The notes: a model not told the origin generated them from the letters alone. A DNA stretch of 44,967 bases from an uncultured Sphingomonas sp. (GCF_913776855.1 NZ_CAJYQD010000003.1:1-44967), one strand, 5' to 3'; positions 1-8,904 are shown, numbered from the stretch's first letter. Numbers and translations are program-made.

Positions 1-1009
1 CCTGCATGATCTTCTTGAGCGCCTGTCCGATGCGGACCGGCCCCGGGAAATACGCCCATTCGAGGCTGTGCGGATACGGCGTGTCGAAGCCGGTCACGCG
101 CTCGATCGGCGCTTCGAGATGGTGGAAGCAGCGTTCCTGCACCAGCGCCGACAATTCGGCGCCGAAGCCGCCCGTCCGGGTCGCTTCATGCACGATCATG
201 CAGCGACCGGTCTTCTTCACCGACGCCTCGATCGCCTCGATATCGAGCGGCACGAGCGTGCGCAGATCGAGGATTTCGGCATCGATCCCGGCGGCCTCCA
301 CGGTCGCCTGCGCGACATGGACCATCGTGCCATAGGCCAGGATGGTCAGGTCGCTGCCCTCGCGTACGACCTTCGCCTTACCCAGTTCGATCCGGTAATA
401 GTCCTCCGGCACTTCGCCACCGGGATGCTTCGACCAGTTCTGCGCCGGCTTGTCCCAGTTGCCGTCGAACGGGCCGTTATAGATGCGCTTGGGTTCGAAG
501 AAGAGGACCGGATCATTGTCCTCGATCGCGGCGATCAGCAGGCCCTTGGCGTCGTACGGCGTCGACGGGATCACCGTCTTGATGCCCGAAACGTGGGTGA
601 AGATGCCCTCGGGCGACTGGCTGTGGGTCTGCCCGCCGAAGATGCCGCCGCCGAAGGGCGAGCGGACCGTGATCGGCGCGGTGAAGTCGCCGGCCGAGCG
701 ATAGCGCAATCGTGCCGCCTCGCTGACCAGCTGGTCGAGCGCGGGGTAGATGTAATCTGCGAACTGGATTTCGGGCACCGGACGCAGGCCATAGGCGCCC
801 ATGCCGACCGCAACGCCGATGATGCCGCATTCGGTGATCGGCGTGTCGAACACGCGGGTCTTGCCGTATTTGGACTGGAGGCCGGCGGTCGCACGGAACA
901 CGCCGCCGAAATAGCCGACATCCTCGCCCATCACGATCACGCTAGGGTCGCGGTCCATCACCACGTCCATCGCGGAATTGATCGCCTGGATCATGTTCAT
1001 CCGCGCCAT
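1..1009 (-). CDS. bkdB: Branched-chain 2-oxoacid dehydrogenase E1 component, beta subunit (3' end outside window)
   Basis: Beta subunit of the thiamine-diphosphate E1 decarboxylase that oxidises branched-chain 2-oxoacids from Val, Leu and Ile. The reading frame starts MARMNMIQAINSAMD and shows the transketolase-type pyrimidine-binding domain (GEDVGYFGGVFRAT, DTPITECGIIGVAVGMG, QFADYIYPALDQL), then the C-terminal transketolase domain (GGFGAELSALVQE, PYPHSLEWAYFPG). About 336 residues are present; the family runs to about 340-355, so only the last few are cut off at base 1. It begins one base after the E1 alpha stop, so the two subunits are translationally coupled. E2 and E3 genes would be expected further downstream, outside the window. 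The gene name (bkdA2/bkdB) varies between genomes. Confidence 0.93.
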   Translation of the reverse strand, partial: MARMNMIQAINSAMDVVMDRDPSVIVMGEDVGYFGGVFRATAGLQSKYGKTRVFDTPITECGIIGVAVGMGAYGLRPVPEIQFADYIYPALDQLVSEAARLRYRSAGDFTAPITVRSPFGGGIFGGQTHSQSPEGIFTHVSGIKTVIPSTPYDAKGLLIAAIEDNDPVLFFEPKRIYNGPFDGNWDKPAQNWSKHPGGEVPEDYYRIELGKAKVVREGSDLTILAYGTMVHVAQATVEAAGIDAEILDLRTLVPLDIEAIEASVKKTGRCMIVHEATRTGGFGAELSALVQERCFHHLEAPIERVTGFDTPYPHSLEWAYFPGPVRIGQALKKIMQ

Positions 1010-1010
1010 G

Positions 1011-2303
1011 TCAGTGGCCCTCCTTGCGTGCCCAGGGGCGGCCGGAGGCTTCCTCTTCCGCCATCATCTGCGCCTGTTGTTCGCGAAGGTGCCACGGCAT
1101 GTCCTCGAACACGCCATCGAACAGCGTGTCGAGCGGCTGGTGCAGGCCATGGCCGAGGATGCCGTTGGCCTCCGCCGCCTTCTGCGCGGCGCGGACCTGT
1201 TCGGCGACCTCGCGGTCCATCGCGGCGTGGCGTTCGTCGTCCCACTCGCCGATCGCGACGAGGTGCGCCTTCAACCGGGCGATCGGATCGCCCAGCGGCC
1301 AGGCGGTCGGCTCCCCGGCCGAGCGATATTGCGACGGATCGTCCGACGTCGAGTGCCCCTCGGCGCGATAGGTGAAATGCTCGATCAGCGTCGGCCCCTG
1401 ATTGGTCCGCGCCCGCTCGGCGGCCCAGGCGGTTGCGGCATAGACCGCCAGCGCGTCGTTGCCATCGACGCGCAGGCCGGCGATGCCATAGCCGATCGCG
1501 CGCGCGGCAAAGGTCGTCGCCTCCGCGCCGGCGAACCCCGAAAAGCTGCTGATCGCCCACTGGTTGTTGACGACGTTGAAGATCACCGGCGCGCGATAGA
1601 CGGTGGCGAAGGTCAGCGCGGAATGGAAGTCACCCTCGGCGGTACTCCCCTCCCCGCACCATGTCGCCGCGATGCGGGTATCGCCCTTCGACGCCGACGC
1701 CATCGCCCAGCCCACTGCCTGCGGATATTGGGTGGTCAGGTTGCCGGAGATCGAGAAGAAGCCGAAGTCCTTCGACGAATACATGATCGGCAACTGCTTG
1801 CCCTGCAACTTGTCGCCGCTGTTCGAATAGATCTGGTTCATCATCTCGATCAGCGGATAATCGCGCGTGATGAGGATGCCCTGCTGGCGATAGCTGGGGA
1901 AGGTCATGTCGTCGCGGTCGAGTGCCATGGTTCCGGCAACCGCAATCGCCTCTTCGCCCGTGCATTTCATGTAGAAGCTGGTCTTGCCCTGCCGCTGGGC
2001 GCGGAACATGCGTTCGTCGAACGCGCGTACCGTCGCCATCTTCAGCAGCATCCGCCGCAGCATGTCGGGGTCGAGGCGCGGGTTCCACGGACCGACCGCC
2101 TGGCCTGCTTCATCAAGGACACGGACCAGCGTGTAGCTGAGGTCGTGGAAGCTGTCGGGCGCGGCGGCGGTGTCGGGGCGGGCCTGCGCCCCTGCCGGCG
2201 GCACGGCGACGTCGGCGAAATCCACCGCGTCGCCGGGACGGAATTTGGGTTCGGGCACGTGCAGCGCCAGGCGCGGCAGATTCGTGCGGCTGTCGCCGGT
2301 CAT
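1011..2303 (-). CDS. bkdA: Branched-chain 2-oxoacid dehydrogenase E1 component, alpha subunit
   Basis: 430-residue alpha subunit of the branched-chain 2-oxoacid dehydrogenase E1 heterotetramer (cytosolic, Val/Leu/Ile catabolism). The thiamine-diphosphate motif is visible as GEGS at residues 217-220 ending in NN at 246-247. The loop YRAEGHSTSDDPSQYR (312-327) matches the conserved phosphorylation-loop region of E1 alpha proteins. The N-terminal 50 residues are a Pro/Ala-rich extension of the kind seen in bacterial BkdA rather than pyruvate dehydrogenase E1 alpha, and this supports branched-chain specificity. The start is the ATG at 2303; the stop lies one base before the E1 beta start. The upstream gap holds an AT-rich patch with an imperfect inverted repeat, a candidate promoter/operator. 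Confidence 0.94.
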   Translation of the reverse strand: MTGDSRTNLPRLALHVPEPKFRPGDAVDFADVAVPPAGAQARPDTAAAPDSFHDLSYTLVRVLDEAGQAVGPWNPRLDPDMLRRMLLKMATVRAFDERMFRAQRQGKTSFYMKCTGEEAIAVAGTMALDRDDMTFPSYRQQGILITRDYPLIEMMNQIYSNSGDKLQGKQLPIMYSSKDFGFFSISGNLTTQYPQAVGWAMASASKGDTRIAATWCGEGSTAEGDFHSALTFATVYRAPVIFNVVNNQWAISSFSGFAGAEATTFAARAIGYGIAGLRVDGNDALAVYAATAWAAERARTNQGPTLIEHFTYRAEGHSTSDDPSQYRSAGEPTAWPLGDPIARLKAHLVAIGEWDDERHAAMDREVAEQVRAAQKAAEANGILGHGLHQPLDTLFDGVFEDMPWHLREQQAQMMAEEEASGRPWARKEGH

Positions 2304-2350
2304 GCACTCTCCATGTCCGCTGCGTCGACCGATCGGCCGCGCAGACTCGT

Positions 2351-2376
2351 TACAAACGCTTGTTATATAATTTCAA
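2351..2376 (-). promoter_or_regulatory. Candidate bkd promoter/operator region
   Basis: AT-rich patch in otherwise GC-rich sequence, 48-73 bp before the E1 alpha start. It holds the imperfect inverted repeat ACAAACGCTTGT (2352-2363) next to TTATATAA (2363-2370) and a TTGAAA on the minus strand (2371-2376). The shape resembles a TetR- or PsrA-type operator over a promoter, but no regulator gene adjoins it, so this is inference. Confidence 0.35.
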
Positions 2377-2412
2377 CGCGCTTGGCGAGAGGCTGGTAGC
2401 AATTGTTACGGG

Positions 2413-2440
2413 TTTTCCCCCGGCATTGACCGGGGGAAAC
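2413..2440 (-). terminator. Hairpin downstream of the M3 peptidase gene
   Basis: Perfect 10-bp stem TTTCCCCCGG / CCGGGGGAAA (2414-2423 and 2430-2439) with a 6-base loop, four bases past the M3 peptidase stop. There is no clear U-tract on either strand, so it may be a weak terminator or an mRNA 3'-end stabiliser. It also separates the peptidase gene from the bkd promoter region. Confidence 0.5.
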
Positions 2441-2443
2441 AGA

Positions 2444-4576
2444 TCACTTCGTCGGAAAGCCGCGCCGCTTGAACAATGCGGTCACGTCCGGGTCGCGGCC
2501 ACGGAACGCACGATAGGCGTCCTTGCGATCCGTTTCGTTACCGGTCGACAGCAACGTCTTGCGGAAGCGGTCCGCCGTCGCCTTGTCCCACACGTTGCCC
2601 GTCCCCACGAACGCGGCCCAGGTGTCGGCATCCATCGTTTCCGACCACAGATAGGAATAATAGCCGGCAGAATAGGCATCCGAGGAGAACAGGTGATTGA
2701 ACTGCGGCAGGCGGTGCCGCATCACGATCTCCTTCGGCATCCCGAGCTTCGCCAGCGTGTCGCGTTCGAACGCTGCGACGTCGGTCACCGGCGTTTCACG
2801 ATCGTGCAATTCCATGTCGACGATCGCCGAGGACAGATATTCAACCGTGTCGAATCCCTGGTTGAAGGTCGACGACTTTTCAATCTTGTCGACCAGCGCC
2901 TGCGGCATCGGCTGTCCGGTCTGGTAATGCTTGGCATAGCGATCCAGCACATCGCGGGTCAGCAGCCAGTTTTCGTTCACCTGGCTCGGATATTCAACGA
3001 AGTCGCGCGGCGTGCCGGCAAGCCCCGGATAGGTCACGTCCTGCAGCAGCGAATGGATGGCGTGGCCGAATTCGTGGAACAGCGTCGACGCATCGTCGAG
3101 GCTGATGAGGGTCGGCTGCCCGGCGGCGCCCTTCACGAAGTTGTTGTTGTTCGACGCCAGCACGTTCGTATCGCCGCCCAGCTTCTGCTGCCCACGATAG
3201 CGCGTCGCCCATGCGCCCGACCGCTTGCCGCTGCGCGCGAAGCCGTCGAAGTAGAACACGCCGACATTCCGGCCCGTCCGCGCGTCCGTCACGACGAAGG
3301 TGCGGACATTCTTCTCGAACACCGGAATCTGCCCGGTATTCTCGGTGAACTTCAGGTCGTAGAGCCGCCCTGCCGCATAGAAGGCACCGGCGAGGATGTT
3401 GTCGAGCTGGAGATACGGCTTCACCTCGCTTTCATCGAGGTCGTATTTCGCCTTGCGCACCTTTTCGGCGTAGAAGCGGTAATCCCACGGCTCGATGGTG
3501 AGGTTCGCGCCGTCCTTGCGCGCCAGCGCCTGCATGTCGGCGACTTCCTCGCGCACCCGCGCCACCGCGGCCGGCCACACGCGCATCATCAGCGCCTTGG
3601 CATTGGCGGGCGTGCCGGCCATCGTGTCGTCCATGCGCAGATAGGCATGGTTGCGGAAACCGAGCAGCTTCGCCCGCTCCTGCCGCAGCTTCAGGATGGT
3701 TGCGATCGTCGCCTTGGTATCGTTGGCATTGCCGTTGTCACCGCGCATGACGAACGCACGCCATACCTTTTCCCGCAGACCCCGGTCGGTAGCATAGGTC
3801 AATACCGGCGCAACCGACGACCGCGTGTTCACGATCGCCCATTTGCCCGACAGATCGCGTTCGTCCGCCGCCGCCTTCAGCGAGGCGACGAAGCTGTCGG
3901 GCAGGCCCGCCAGTTGCTTTGCGTCGTCGACGACGATCCACGTTTCCTCATCGGCCAGCACCTTCTGGCTGAAGTCGTTATAGGCGACCGACAATTGCTG
4001 GTTGAGCCTCGTCACCTGCTGGCGCTGCGCATCGGTCAACAGGCTGCCGCGCCGGACGAAGCTGCGATAGGTCCGCTCCAGCAGGCGCAACTGTTGCGGA
4101 TTGAGGTTTTGCCTGGCGCGGGTGTCGTAGGCGGCCTTGATCCGGGTGAACAGCTTCGGGTCGAGGAACAGTTCGTCGTTGAACGCCGACAGTTTCGGCG
4201 ACCATTCCCGGTCGATCGCCTGCACCTCTTTCGTCGCGAGGTTGCTGGTATAAACGCCCCACATCGACCCGACCCGGTCCATCATGTCGCCGGCCAGTTG
4301 CAGCGGCTCGATCACCGTCTTGAACGTCGCAGGCCGCTTGTCGTCGCGGATAGCGTGGATTTCGCGGCGCATCTCCGCCATCGCGACCGGAAAGGCGGCC
4401 GGGAACATTGCCGGGGTCACCTTGTCCCACGGCGGCACCCCCTGGTACGGTCCCGGCCATTTCGCGGTCAGCGGGGTGGCATTCACGGCGGCGGCGGGCG
4501 CCTGCGGCATCGACGCGGCATGGGCCGGCAGGACGGACATCGTGGTGGCGAGCAGGGCGCCGATACGCAGGATCAT
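2444..4576 (-). CDS. dcp: M3 family peptidyl-dipeptidase (Dcp-like), exported
   Basis: 710-residue zinc metallopeptidase of family M3 that releases dipeptides from peptide C-termini. The zinc motif HEFGH is at residues 501-505, followed by the conserved FVEYPSQVNENWL segment carrying the third zinc ligand Glu. The protein begins MILRIGALLATTMSVLPAHA, a signal peptide with an A-x-A cleavage site, so it is exported, probably to the periplasm; many Sphingomonas Dcp proteins share this. The frame stays open far upstream (to 5098), but the signal peptide fixes the start at 4576, because that upstream part is antisense to the gene at 4679-5149. Transcribed alone; a hairpin follows the stop. Confidence 0.92.
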   Translation of the reverse strand: MILRIGALLATTMSVLPAHAASMPQAPAAAVNATPLTAKWPGPYQGVPPWDKVTPAMFPAAFPVAMAEMRREIHAIRDDKRPATFKTVIEPLQLAGDMMDRVGSMWGVYTSNLATKEVQAIDREWSPKLSAFNDELFLDPKLFTRIKAAYDTRARQNLNPQQLRLLERTYRSFVRRGSLLTDAQRQQVTRLNQQLSVAYNDFSQKVLADEETWIVVDDAKQLAGLPDSFVASLKAAADERDLSGKWAIVNTRSSVAPVLTYATDRGLREKVWRAFVMRGDNGNANDTKATIATILKLRQERAKLLGFRNHAYLRMDDTMAGTPANAKALMMRVWPAAVARVREEVADMQALARKDGANLTIEPWDYRFYAEKVRKAKYDLDESEVKPYLQLDNILAGAFYAAGRLYDLKFTENTGQIPVFEKNVRTFVVTDARTGRNVGVFYFDGFARSGKRSGAWATRYRGQQKLGGDTNVLASNNNNFVKGAAGQPTLISLDDASTLFHEFGHAIHSLLQDVTYPGLAGTPRDFVEYPSQVNENWLLTRDVLDRYAKHYQTGQPMPQALVDKIEKSSTFNQGFDTVEYLSSAIVDMELHDRETPVTDVAAFERDTLAKLGMPKEIVMRHRLPQFNHLFSSDAYSAGYYSYLWSETMDADTWAAFVGTGNVWDKATADRFRKTLLSTGNETDRKDAYRAFRGRDPDVTALFKRRGFPTK

Positions 4577-4678
4577 GCAACTATCCGTTTTTCTGGGCAA
4601 ATTCGTATCGAGGGTAACGATCGGGAGCCGGTTGGCAAGATCGGCGTTGATGCGGCAACGAAACGACACGGGGCTTTC

Positions 4679-5149
4679 ATGAAGATCACTTCGCTGACCG
4701 AACTCGACCGCGTGCGCGATGACGCACGCAAGCTGGTGACGAAGCGCGCACTGGTATCGGCCGGCGCGTCGGCGGTGCCGGTGCCCGGTGCGGACCTGAT
4801 CGTCGATGCCAATATCCTGACCAAGCTGCTGCCCGAGATCAGCAACCGGTTCGGGCTGGACGAGAAACAGGTCAACGCACTGGAGCCGGATCGGGCGAAG
4901 CAGGTCCTGCTGATCGCCGCCAATCTGGGCAATGGCGTGATCGGTCGGTCGATCACCCGGCGGATCGTCACGATGCTGATCCGCAAGGTAGGCGCGCGCT
5001 ATGCCAGCAAGTCGCTGCTTCGCTTCGTGCCGTTCGCGGGACAGGTCGCAGCGGCGGGCATCAGCTTCGGGGCGATGAAGCTGGTCGGCAATTCGCATAT
5101 CGACGATTGCTACGAAACGGTGCGGCGGACATTGGAGGGCAAGGCGTAA
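4679..5149 (+). CDS. Conserved hypothetical protein, DUF697-like hydrophobic segment
   Basis: 156 residues, divergent from the M3 peptidase with about 100 bp between starts. I do not recognise a definite family. The segment VPVPGADLIVDANILTKLLPEI (residues 36-57) resembles the hydrophobic Pro-Gly-Ala-Asp stretch of DUF697/YcjF-type proteins, and the C-terminal half has a second apolar stretch (FVPFAGQVAAAGISFGAMKLVG) that could pair with it at the membrane. Function unknown. A palindromic repeat lies directly downstream. Confidence 0.75.
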   Translation: MKITSLTELDRVRDDARKLVTKRALVSAGASAVPVPGADLIVDANILTKLLPEISNRFGLDEKQVNALEPDRAKQVLLIAANLGNGVIGRSITRRIVTMLIRKVGARYASKSLLRFVPFAGQVAAAGISFGAMKLVGNSHIDDCYETVRRTLEGKA

Positions 5150-5178
5150 CGGCGTTTATCGGCCCCGGTGCCACCACC

Positions 5179-5260
5179 GTCACCCCAGCGCAAGCTGGGG
5201 TCTGCCGCGGCTCCTGCTGCGCACTATCACGGGGCGATCCCAGCCTTCGCTGGGATGACG
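5179..5260. repeat. Palindromic intergenic repeat pair (family A)
   Basis: Two short palindromes facing each other: CACCCCAGCG...CGCTGGGG-type stem near 5180-5202 and GATCCCAGCCTTCGCTGGGA near 5236-5255. They match the GTCAT(T/C)CC...-type units at 20441-20532, 33232-33262 and 37260-37352. The pair lies between two convergent genes and can fold as a hairpin on either strand, so it may also terminate transcription. Confidence 0.75.
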
Positions 5261-5295
5261 CTTCTGGTTACATCAAGGGGGCCAGGTCGACAGCC

Positions 5296-5943
5296 CTACT
5301 CCGCAGGGACCAGCTCGATCACGTCCAGCATCGATTCGAATCGCGGATAGGGCAGCACGAGCCTCCAGCGCCGCTCCCCGATCCGCTCCAGCAGGCCCGC
5401 CATGTCGCGGTCGCGATCCTGGCCATATTGCAGCGCCGCTCGCTCGTCGCCCAGCAGCAGCGTGCCGAGAAAGACGGTGCGATCACCATCGGGAAACAGC
5501 AGTCCGACCGGGCGCTGCGATCCGCTTTCCTTGTAGAAGCTGCGGACGCTGCCTTCGTCGCTGATCCGGCAGTCGAACGCCGGATAGGCGGTGAAGTCGC
5601 GCATCGCGCTGCCCATGCCGCCCAGTTTGAAGACCCGGCAGCGATAGCGACCGGCGGGCGCCGCCGGTCCAGCCAGAACGCCATCGGGTGCGAACAGCAC
5701 TCCCTGCGCAGCCACCCCCGCCGGGTCGGCGGCGCGGGCGCGGGGAAGTGCCGCCATCCACGCGTCCCGCCACCGGCGCAACCGATCGCGATCGGCCGAG
5801 GTCGCCACCCGGCGCCAGTCGTCGGATACGGCAGGCGCGGTCGTCGCCGTTGCCTTGGCACCCGCAGACGCGACACCGGTGCCGCCGCACGCAGTGGTCG
5901 CACAGCCGACCAGGACCGTCGCCAGCGATGCAAGGCGGATCAT
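5296..5943 (-). CDS. DUF4893 domain protein, probable lipoprotein or secreted protein
   Basis: 215 residues. The N-terminus MIRLASLATVLVGCATTAC is a short hydrophobic signal; VGCA and TTAC could act as weak lipobox sites, though neither is classical. The body (DWRRVATSADRDRLRRWRDAWMAALPRAR, then YRCRVFKLGG and PAFDCRISDEG) matches the DUF4893 family of sphingomonad envelope proteins of unknown function. An in-frame extension to 5991 would remove the signal, so 5943 is chosen. It begins 7 bases after the 3-hydroxybutyrate dehydrogenase stop and is the last gene of that operon. Confidence 0.82.
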   Translation of the reverse strand: MIRLASLATVLVGCATTACGGTGVASAGAKATATTAPAVSDDWRRVATSADRDRLRRWRDAWMAALPRARAADPAGVAAQGVLFAPDGVLAGPAAPAGRYRCRVFKLGGMGSAMRDFTAYPAFDCRISDEGSVRSFYKESGSQRPVGLLFPDGDRTVFLGTLLLGDERAALQYGQDRDRDMAGLLERIGERRWRLVLPYPRFESMLDVIELVPAE

Positions 5944-5950
5944 GCCGCGA

Positions 5951-6736
5951 TCACGCCGCGGTCCAGCCGCCGTCGATCGACAGGTTCGCACCCGTGATCG
6001 CCTTCGCTTCTTCGCGGCACAGGTACAGCGCGAGGCTGGCGACCTGTTCGACGGTGACGAATTCCTTGGTGGGCTGCGCTGCCAGCAGGACGTCGTTCAT
6101 CACCTGCTCGCGCGTCAAGCCGCGCGACGCCATCGTGTCGGGAATCTGGCTTTCGACCAGCGGGGTCCAGACATAGCCGGGCGAGATGCAGTTGGCGGTG
6201 ATGCCGCAGGTCGCGACTTCCAATGCAACCGTCTTGGTCAGGCCGGCAAGACCGTGCTTGGCGGTAACATAGGCCGACTTGTTGGGGCTGGCGACCAGGC
6301 TGTGCGCCGATGCGGTATTGATGATCCGGCCCCAGCCCGCCTTCTTCATATGCGGCACGGCAGCGCGGATCATGTGGAAGGCAGACGACAGATTGATCGC
6401 GAGGATCGCGTCCCATTTGTCGATCGGGAACTCCTCGATCTTCGCAACATGCTGGATACCGGCATTGTTGACGATGATGTCGACCGATCCGAACTCGGCC
6501 GCCGCCTTGTCGACCATTGCCGCGATCTGGTCCGGCTTGGTCATGTCGGCGGCGTCGTAGCGGGCCTCGGCGCCGCTCGTCTGCGCCAAGGCGGCGCGTT
6601 CCTTCTCGATCGCGTCCGCGTCGCCGAAGCCGTTGATGACGACGCTCGCCCCCTCGGCCGCGAACGCCCTTGCATAAGCGAGGCCGATGCCGGACGTGGA
6701 ACCGGTGACGATCGCGGTCTTGCCTTTGAGGAACAT
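5951..6736 (-). CDS. bdhA: 3-hydroxybutyrate dehydrogenase
   Basis: 261-residue short-chain dehydrogenase that interconverts (R)-3-hydroxybutyrate and acetoacetate with NAD in poly-hydroxybutyrate use. Visible features: cofactor motif TGSTSGIG (11-18), NNAG (90-93), catalytic Ser143 and YVTAK (156-160), and the family-typical NCISPGYVWTPLVESQIPD and EQVASLALYLC. Length and the TPLVE segment agree with D-3-hydroxybutyrate dehydrogenases rather than generic SDRs. It starts three bases after the patatin-like gene stops, so the two are cotranscribed; this pairing recurs in alphaproteobacteria and suggests linked lipid or PHB metabolism. Confidence 0.93.
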   Translation of the reverse strand: MFLKGKTAIVTGSTSGIGLAYARAFAAEGASVVINGFGDADAIEKERAALAQTSGAEARYDAADMTKPDQIAAMVDKAAAEFGSVDIIVNNAGIQHVAKIEEFPIDKWDAILAINLSSAFHMIRAAVPHMKKAGWGRIINTASAHSLVASPNKSAYVTAKHGLAGLTKTVALEVATCGITANCISPGYVWTPLVESQIPDTMASRGLTREQVMNDVLLAAQPTKEFVTVEQVASLALYLCREEAKAITGANLSIDGGWTAA

Positions 6737-6739
6737 CGA

Positions 6740-7900
6740 TTATCCTTGGCGTTGGTGAAGGTGGTTGGTGAGGTCGAACGCGGCGGTACGCCCGTCGAGG
6801 ATGTTTTCGGCGACGACACGGGCATTGGCCATCGTCTCGGCAATGGCGGCGCGCCCGGCCGCCCAATGTTCCTGCATCGCGCGTGCGGAGAATTCATAGT
6901 CGCGCGCGCCGCCTTCCCAACGGTTCGCGCGGTAGATCAGGTGGACGAGGCTGAGCGGATGTTCGTCGGCCATCGCCTCCAGCGCGCGGACATCGGCATC
7001 GTCGCGCAGTTCGACCGGTAGCTTGCCGACCAGCCGGCGGATCAGCTCACGTTCCTGCCGCAGGCGCAGCCGTTCGGCGGTCACCTGCCGCGTGCGGCTG
7101 GAGAAGCGGATTTCCTTTTCCCGTGCCACCACGTCGCCGATCGTGCGCGGCAGGTCGGCCTCAGCGGAGAACAGGTCGACTTGAAACACCAGCATCGGAT
7201 CGCGCTGATGGTCGAGGATATGGGTCAGCGGCGTGTTGCTGACCAGGCCGCCGTCCCAATACCAGCGCCCGTCGATCTCGACCGGCGGCAGGCCCGGCGG
7301 CAGCGCACCCGACGCCATGACGTGCCGCGCGTCGATCCGTTCGCGCGCACTGTCGAAATAGACGAAATTGCCGCTTTCGATGTCGACCGCACCGACCGAC
7401 AGCCGCACCGGACCGTCGTTCACCAAATCCCAGTCCACCAGCAGGTCCAGCGTTTCGCGCAAGGGCGCCGTGTCGTAATAGCTGAGCGCCGCCGGCGTCC
7501 CTGGCGCGGCGTATTGCGGGGCCAGCCCACGCGGCCGGAAGAAGCCGGGCACCCCGGTCGCCAGCACGACGCCGGCCGACCATTCATGCACCCATTCGCG
7601 CACCCGGTCGTCGGGCAGGATCGGGAACCACGGCAGCACGCCCGCTGCCGTCTGCCAGAATTGCCGCAGCCGTTCGATCCGGCGTTCGGGCGGATTGCCG
7701 GCCACGATCGCGGCATTGATCGCGCCGATCGAGATTCCGGCGACCCAATCGATCTCGATCTGCGATTCCCCCAGATGCTCGATCACGCCCGCCTGATAAC
7801 TGCCCAGCGCCCCGCCGCCCTGCAACACGAGCGCCACGCAATCGGGTAACGGAAGTTCCGCAGGGGATTGTCGACGCAAACGGGGATCAGCTTCAGCCAT
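6740..7900 (-). CDS. Patatin-like phospholipase family protein (with DUF3734-like C-terminus)
   Basis: 386-residue predicted serine acyl hydrolase. The oxyanion-hole motif GGGALG is at 28-33, the nucleophile elbow GISIG puts Ser57 at the centre, and the dyad Asp is Asp216 in DGGLVSN. The roughly 170 residues after the patatin core (REKEIRFSSRTRQVTAERLRLRQERELIRRL and on) match the DUF3734 region found in this subgroup. An upstream in-frame ATG at 8011 exists, but the ATG at 7900 precedes the family-typical start. First gene of an operon with bdhA and a DUF4893 gene; a role in membrane or PHB-granule lipid turnover is inferred only from context. Confidence 0.9.
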   Translation of the reverse strand: MAEADPRLRRQSPAELPLPDCVALVLQGGGALGSYQAGVIEHLGESQIEIDWVAGISIGAINAAIVAGNPPERRIERLRQFWQTAAGVLPWFPILPDDRVREWVHEWSAGVVLATGVPGFFRPRGLAPQYAAPGTPAALSYYDTAPLRETLDLLVDWDLVNDGPVRLSVGAVDIESGNFVYFDSARERIDARHVMASGALPPGLPPVEIDGRWYWDGGLVSNTPLTHILDHQRDPMLVFQVDLFSAEADLPRTIGDVVAREKEIRFSSRTRQVTAERLRLRQERELIRRLVGKLPVELRDDADVRALEAMADEHPLSLVHLIYRANRWEGGARDYEFSARAMQEHWAAGRAAIAETMANARVVAENILDGRTAAFDLTNHLHQRQG

Positions 7901-8028
7901 CGACGATACTTTGCGGGTTATACGAACCAGGTTCAACGGCTCTTCAACCGATTTCCTGCGCGGTGGTTGCAACATCGTGACGGTTTCGCGCATTTCAGTA
8001 CGCAGCTTCAACGATTGGACCGCCGCCC

Positions 8029-8904
8029 ATGCGCCTCGACGATCTCGATCCCTCCAGCAATGTCGACGATCTGGGCCGCGGCGGCGGCGGCATGGGCGGC
8101 GGCGGATTCAACCTGCTGGGGCTGTTGCCGCTGCTGCTGGGGCGTGGCCTTGGCTGTGGTACGATCGGCATCATCGCAATCATCGGGGCGGCGTTCCTGA
8201 TGTTTTCGGGCGGTGGCGGCCTGATCGGCGGCGGTTCGCAGGCGCCGACGACGCAGCAGGGTTCGGCGCAGAACGTGCCATGTGACACGGCTGAGGAACT
8301 GTTCGCGTGTCGGGTGCTGAAGTCGACCGAACAGGTCTGGGGCCAGATCTACGCCGAACAGGGTGCGCGCTATACGCCGCCGCGCCTGCGCTTCTACCAG
8401 CAGGGTGCGCAGTCGGGCTGTGGCGCGGCGCAATCGGCGATGGGGCCGTTCTACTGCCCGCCCGATCGTGGCGTCTATCTCGACACCGACTTCTTCCGCG
8501 AACTGTCGCAGAAATATGGTGCGGGTGGCGACTTTGCGCAGGCTTATGTCGTGGCGCACGAGGTCGGCCATCATATCCAGAACCTGACCGGACAGGCCGA
8601 AGCGGTCAGCCGCGCGCAGCAGACGCTGCCAACGGCGCAGGGCAACGCCCAGTCGGTGCGACTGGAATTGCAGGCCGATTGCTATGCCGGCGTCTGGGGC
8701 AAGCGCAGTGGCCGGATGGAACCGGGCGACCTCGAGGAAGGGCTGCGCGCGGCGGAGGCGATCGGCGACGACCGGTTGCAGGGCAATCGCGCCTCACCGG
8801 AAAGCTTTACCCATGGCACCTCGGCCCAGCGCGCTTATTGGCTCAAGCGCGGGTACGAAACGGGCGATCCCGCCCGGTGCGATACGTTTTCAGGGACGAT
8901 TTGA
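8029..8904 (+). CDS. ypfJ: Neutral zinc metallopeptidase, YpfJ/KPN_02809 family
   Basis: 291 residues. A Gly-rich N-terminus (DDLGRGGGGMGGGG) is followed by one membrane span (LLGRGLGCGTIGIIAIIGAAFLMF) and a periplasmic-side catalytic domain. The zinc motif HEVGH is at 177-181 and the third ligand is probably Glu213 in ELQADCYAG. PFYCPPDRGVYLDTDFF and the closing RGYETGDPARCDTF are family-typical. Substrate unknown. Its stop overlaps the next start (TGATG), so it is coupled to the GreA-like factor. Confidence 0.92.
   Translation: MRLDDLDPSSNVDDLGRGGGGMGGGGFNLLGLLPLLLGRGLGCGTIGIIAIIGAAFLMFSGGGGLIGGGSQAPTTQQGSAQNVPCDTAEELFACRVLKSTEQVWGQIYAEQGARYTPPRLRFYQQGAQSGCGAAQSAMGPFYCPPDRGVYLDTDFFRELSQKYGAGGDFAQAYVVAHEVGHHIQNLTGQAEAVSRAQQTLPTAQGNAQSVRLELQADCYAGVWGKRSGRMEPGDLEEGLRAAEAIGDDRLQGNRASPESFTHGTSAQRAYWLKRGYETGDPARCDTFSGTI

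Noticed and set aside
68..1375. Long plus-strand open frame opposite the bkd genes
   Set aside because: Arg/Asp-rich shadow of the real minus-strand E1 genes; no domain and no RBS.
2360..4678. Plus-strand open frame of 929 codons over the M3 peptidase
   Set aside because: The part before 4679 is the reverse complement of the peptidase gene and has shadow composition; only the last 156 codons form a plausible gene.
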